Assembly (NCBI GenBank): GCA_028565635.1 | Contig: JAOXYB010106270.1 | Location: forward strand, 1 to 21,064 | DNA from: Phoronis ovalis | Lineage: Eukaryota; Phoronida; Phoronidae | DNA: 21,064 nt | Direction: 5' to 3' | Shown: positions 18,989-21,064 of the stretch, piece after piece | Layout of the letters: every line of letters begins with the position of its first letter | How positions within the stretch are numbered: the first letter of the stretch is position 1 | Translations under genes and position numbers: made by a program | Notes under the pieces: generated by a model | Told to the model about the DNA's origin: nothing | The model's input: the letters and a program-made list of their open reading frames with translations, nothing else | Databases searched by the model: none

Positions 18989-19736
18989 CTAATTCTTTGA
19001 AAATTCATTAACATAATTTCCTTCATACTTAACTACACCATTTAAAATAACATAAAGACGTTCTGGAAAACCGCTATATTTAATCTGAGCATCGTTTGAC
19101 CACGTGTCCACCAAGATTGAACAGGAAGGCATCATTAATTCTTTTAAAAGTTTTACCGCATCTAATTATATAAGCGATCTTGTATTGATTGATGCGTGCG
19201 CACTCTCAGTGGATCATTAGAAAACACCTACCCGTCAAAGGGATGTGCTTCTGACATATAAATAATAATGAAATCACCTACATGTTTAAAATCGGCGATG
19301 ATGTCTTCAAACTCATCAAGCCGATTTCTAAATAGAGATCAGGTGATATTCCCAAAATTCACTACTAGGGGGCGATCTTGTTTCATGAAATGCAAGAGAT
19401 TGAATTCCCTTTTACCATCAGTGCTTAGTACAGTAGGGTTGGGAGCTAATGAATCACGTTTTGCTTCTTTTTCAATTTCTTGGATACACGAAGAAAGGTC
19501 TTAAAGGCAGAGAAATTAAGCGAATTAAAACATTTCTCGAAAACACCAATAGTTCTACAAGACTTTTCCACGTTTTGAAGTTTTTCATCCGTTTCTGATT
19601 GTCCTTTTTTCTCCAACGTTCCAGAGATAATGTTTCCAATCAGCGGGACTTGAAGTACTAACCACAGTAGTTGAAGCGCTATGAATTGAAGCCTTATTTT
19701 ATTTATCTTATGAGAAGATCCGTGGTAATTTTTAAT
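18989..19736 (-). pseudogene. Iodothyronine deiodinase-like selenoprotein, broken
   Basis: Read 3' to 5' on the + coordinates. A membrane-type helix (LQFIALQLLWLVLQVPLIGN) lies in the first open part (19736-19446). Another frame then gives EKEAKRDSLAPNPTVL, DGKREFNLLHFMKQ, RPLVVNFGNIT (RPLVVNFG at 19374-19351), TGA (19341-19339), SLFRNRLDEFEDIIADF, DFIIIYMSEAHPFDG and HQSIQDRLYN. A third frame gives LLKELMMPSCSILVDTW and FPERLYVILNGVVKYEG, ending in TAG at 18991-18989. Deiodinases read RPLVLNFGSCT-Sec-PPFM, IYIEEAH-SDGW, NLQDRL, CPVVLDTM and LPERLYV in this order. Family role: Sec-dependent removal of iodine from thyroid hormones at membranes. Lesions are TAG for the Trp of DGW (19230-19228), one base missing in an A run (+ strand T run 19468-19472), and one near 19162. 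The C-terminus is about 15 residues short. The family call is firm; a functional state is doubtful. Confidence 0.85.
19339..19341 (-). other. In-frame TGA at the deiodinase selenocysteine position
   Basis: The codon lies between NFGNIT and SLFRNRL. In deiodinases the catalytic Sec sits at this point (NFGSCT-Sec-PPF). A random stop would be unlikely to fall here. The normal Cys two residues before Sec is Ile, and the two following Pro are Ser-Leu, so the active-site loop is unusual even apart from the lesions. Confidence 0.85.
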
Positions 19737-19748
19737 CTGAAAATATAA
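19737..19748 (-). other. Probable splice acceptor before the deiodinase-like membrane segment
   Basis: On the minus strand TTATATTTTCAG precedes ATT AAA AAT TAC, and only phase 0 stays open after it; the other two phases hit stops within a dozen codons. The segment has no Met, so an upstream exon ending in phase 0 should supply the start. No such exon is proven. Confidence 0.5.
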
Positions 19749-20288
19749 ACAACTTTGAGGGCAGAAGGCTTACAATAACAACACCTGTATAGCAGGAAAC
19801 ATGAAAAGTTTACTGTGAGATTAGAATAAGAGTTATTCATGGAGTGGTCCAAGTAATAAAAACTTGAACATGGTGATACATGATAATATCATTAAAAATC
19901 ATTGTTACAATTTGTACAATTTCCAGCAAATTTGAACAAATATAATGGTAGACATAGACCTATGTATTTATTTACAACCTTGGTTACATTAAAACATGTC
20001 TAAATACAGCTACGTACAAACTTGAATGATTCATTCAGTAGAAGTAAACATTCCTATAGAAATATGTGATACGCTAAAATGACCCTAAAATCCGATAATT
20101 CCTTTTCTTGTATAGTTCCTTTCTGTCTCTGGATCACTTAGTGCATCCCTTCGTAGCTGGGTTACATTAAACGCCGCATATTATCAATCATGTCCCCGCT
20201 GTTCTAAAAGTCGCAAAGTATGTTACCTGTTGCTGAAGAGCACTGACGAGTGCGTGCATACACTATTTTACAGCGTTGTACGATTTCA
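19749..20288. other. No gene seen
   Basis: If the deiodinase-like gene has an upstream exon this would be its first intron (minus strand). I find no recognisable coding sequence or element on either strand. Confidence 0.4.
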
Positions 20289-20741
20289 CTATTGATCCGC
20301 TACTTCGTAATTGCTCAGTACTATACACACTTGTTCGTTTAAATGATTATAACTGCAAGGCCACATATCAATATGGATTTTAGTCCCATTACCTGCACTT
20401 TTTACTTCAAGGTAGTAATTATATAACGCTTTAAACATAATCGCCTTTATTAAGAGTGATCGAATAACTTTAGGTGGAAACAGAGGTCTTGTCGGACTCA
20501 TTATGATTCTCTCACACTTTGGGGTGCTAATTTGGCAAGTTATAAACTCGCATCCCTGGGACGGAGTCAATATGAAAGTGGGTACCCATGTTCCGACATG
20601 GCTTTTCAAAAAAGCCTCGAACGAAGTGAAATTCTGGAAAAAATACACCTCTAAGGAAGTGAGTTTTAGACAATGATGTTTAAAAATAAAAGAGATATGA
20701 TATAGTATCACCTCCCCCAGATCACCCCCGGGAGTAATCAT
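20289..20741 (-). other. Unassigned 150-codon open frame, also open in part on the + strand
   Basis: The minus strand is open for 150 codons. A TTTTTTCCAG acceptor lies within it (about 20635), followed by HVGTWVPTFILTPSQG and MSPTRPLFPPKVIRSLLIK, and YNYYLE is followed by GTAAAA, which would be a phase-0 donor able to join the acceptor at 19737. The + strand is open from about 20412 to 20664 and reads a hydrophobic helix (GLVGLIMILSHFGVLIWQVI), then SHPWDGVNMKVGTHVPTWLF and EVKFWKKYTSKE, ending at a GTGAGT donor. Either could be a real exon; I recognise neither family. The minus reading would fit a first exon of the deiodinase-like gene, but that is speculation. Confidence 0.3.
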
Positions 20742-21064
20742 AAACTTGTACTGACTGTTCCTCGGTAGATTTTGCTTTACAATATAACTGGATTACTTCT
20801 TTTTATTCGATTAGCCGTTTCAACTAGCAATGCCGGAATAGCGTAGATAATACAGCTTTATTGAGCGCACTATATTTTTACTATAGATCACCATTCACTT
20901 TTATGATATCGTGAATCAGCGGCTTTAATTGCATGAGTCACTCAGATCCAGTTAATACACATATCATAGTTATGCTTTACTAAAACCACTGCTTACATTA
21001 TTAATATATCACCTGGTTGAGTTTTAATTGGTTATGGTTGGTCACGGTTTAATTTTTATTACGA
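20742..21064. other. No gene seen
   Basis: AT-rich sequence to the end of the window with no open frame, repeat or RNA gene that I can support. Confidence 0.45.

Noticed and set aside
19268-19504. Plus-strand 78-codon open frame with a Ser-rich start
   Set aside because: It is the shadow of the minus-strand deiodinase-like sequence, which has clear family blocks.

Overview
This is a window of an AT-rich animal nuclear genome. The evidence is spliced exons with GT-AG introns, Helitron and TIR transposon remnants, microsatellites, and long stretches without open frames. The two recognisable genes (a kinesin-3 motor and an iodothyronine deiodinase relative) fit a metazoan, most likely a marine invertebrate. 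I cannot name the species. Most listed open frames of 60-100 codons are chance or shadow frames; the real coding signal is in short exons joined by phase-consistent splice sites.

Layout. 1-2750: repeats only, including a diverged ~115-bp tandem repeat (about 1.56-2.17 kb) and a cluster of CRE and nuclear-receptor half-site motifs (2.21-2.35 kb). 2.75-3.41 kb and 5.63-6.84 kb: two decayed copies of the same Helitron Pif1-type helicase, each retaining different internal parts. 3.41-4.84 kb: a partial copy of intron sequence that also lies at 13.67-15.50 kb. 7.38-16.41 kb (+): the last eight recognisable exons of a kinesin-3 (KIF1/Unc-104 class, probably KIF28-like) gene, joining in frame to 319 codons plus stop, with a poly(A) signal. 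The last part of this gene has been tandemly duplicated, exons and introns together (about 10.09-13.36 and 13.34-16.41 kb). One duplicate intron carries a CACTA-ended MITE; the other keeps the matching empty site. Another intron holds a long imperfect palindrome. 16.9-18.5 kb: a small TIR element, an AAT microsatellite and a Helitron-like 5' terminus.

18.99-19.74 kb (-): the most interesting object, a deiodinase-like thioredoxin-fold sequence with an in-frame TGA exactly at the selenocysteine position. It also has an in-frame TAG at a conserved Trp position and two apparent single-base frameshifts, so it is either a decaying selenoprotein gene or a real gene damaged by sequence errors. 20.29-20.74 kb holds an unexplained stretch open on both strands, which may belong to the 5' part of the deiodinase locus or to another gene.

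The kinesin gene and the deiodinase locus converge tail to tail. Nothing in the sequence shows that they work together.
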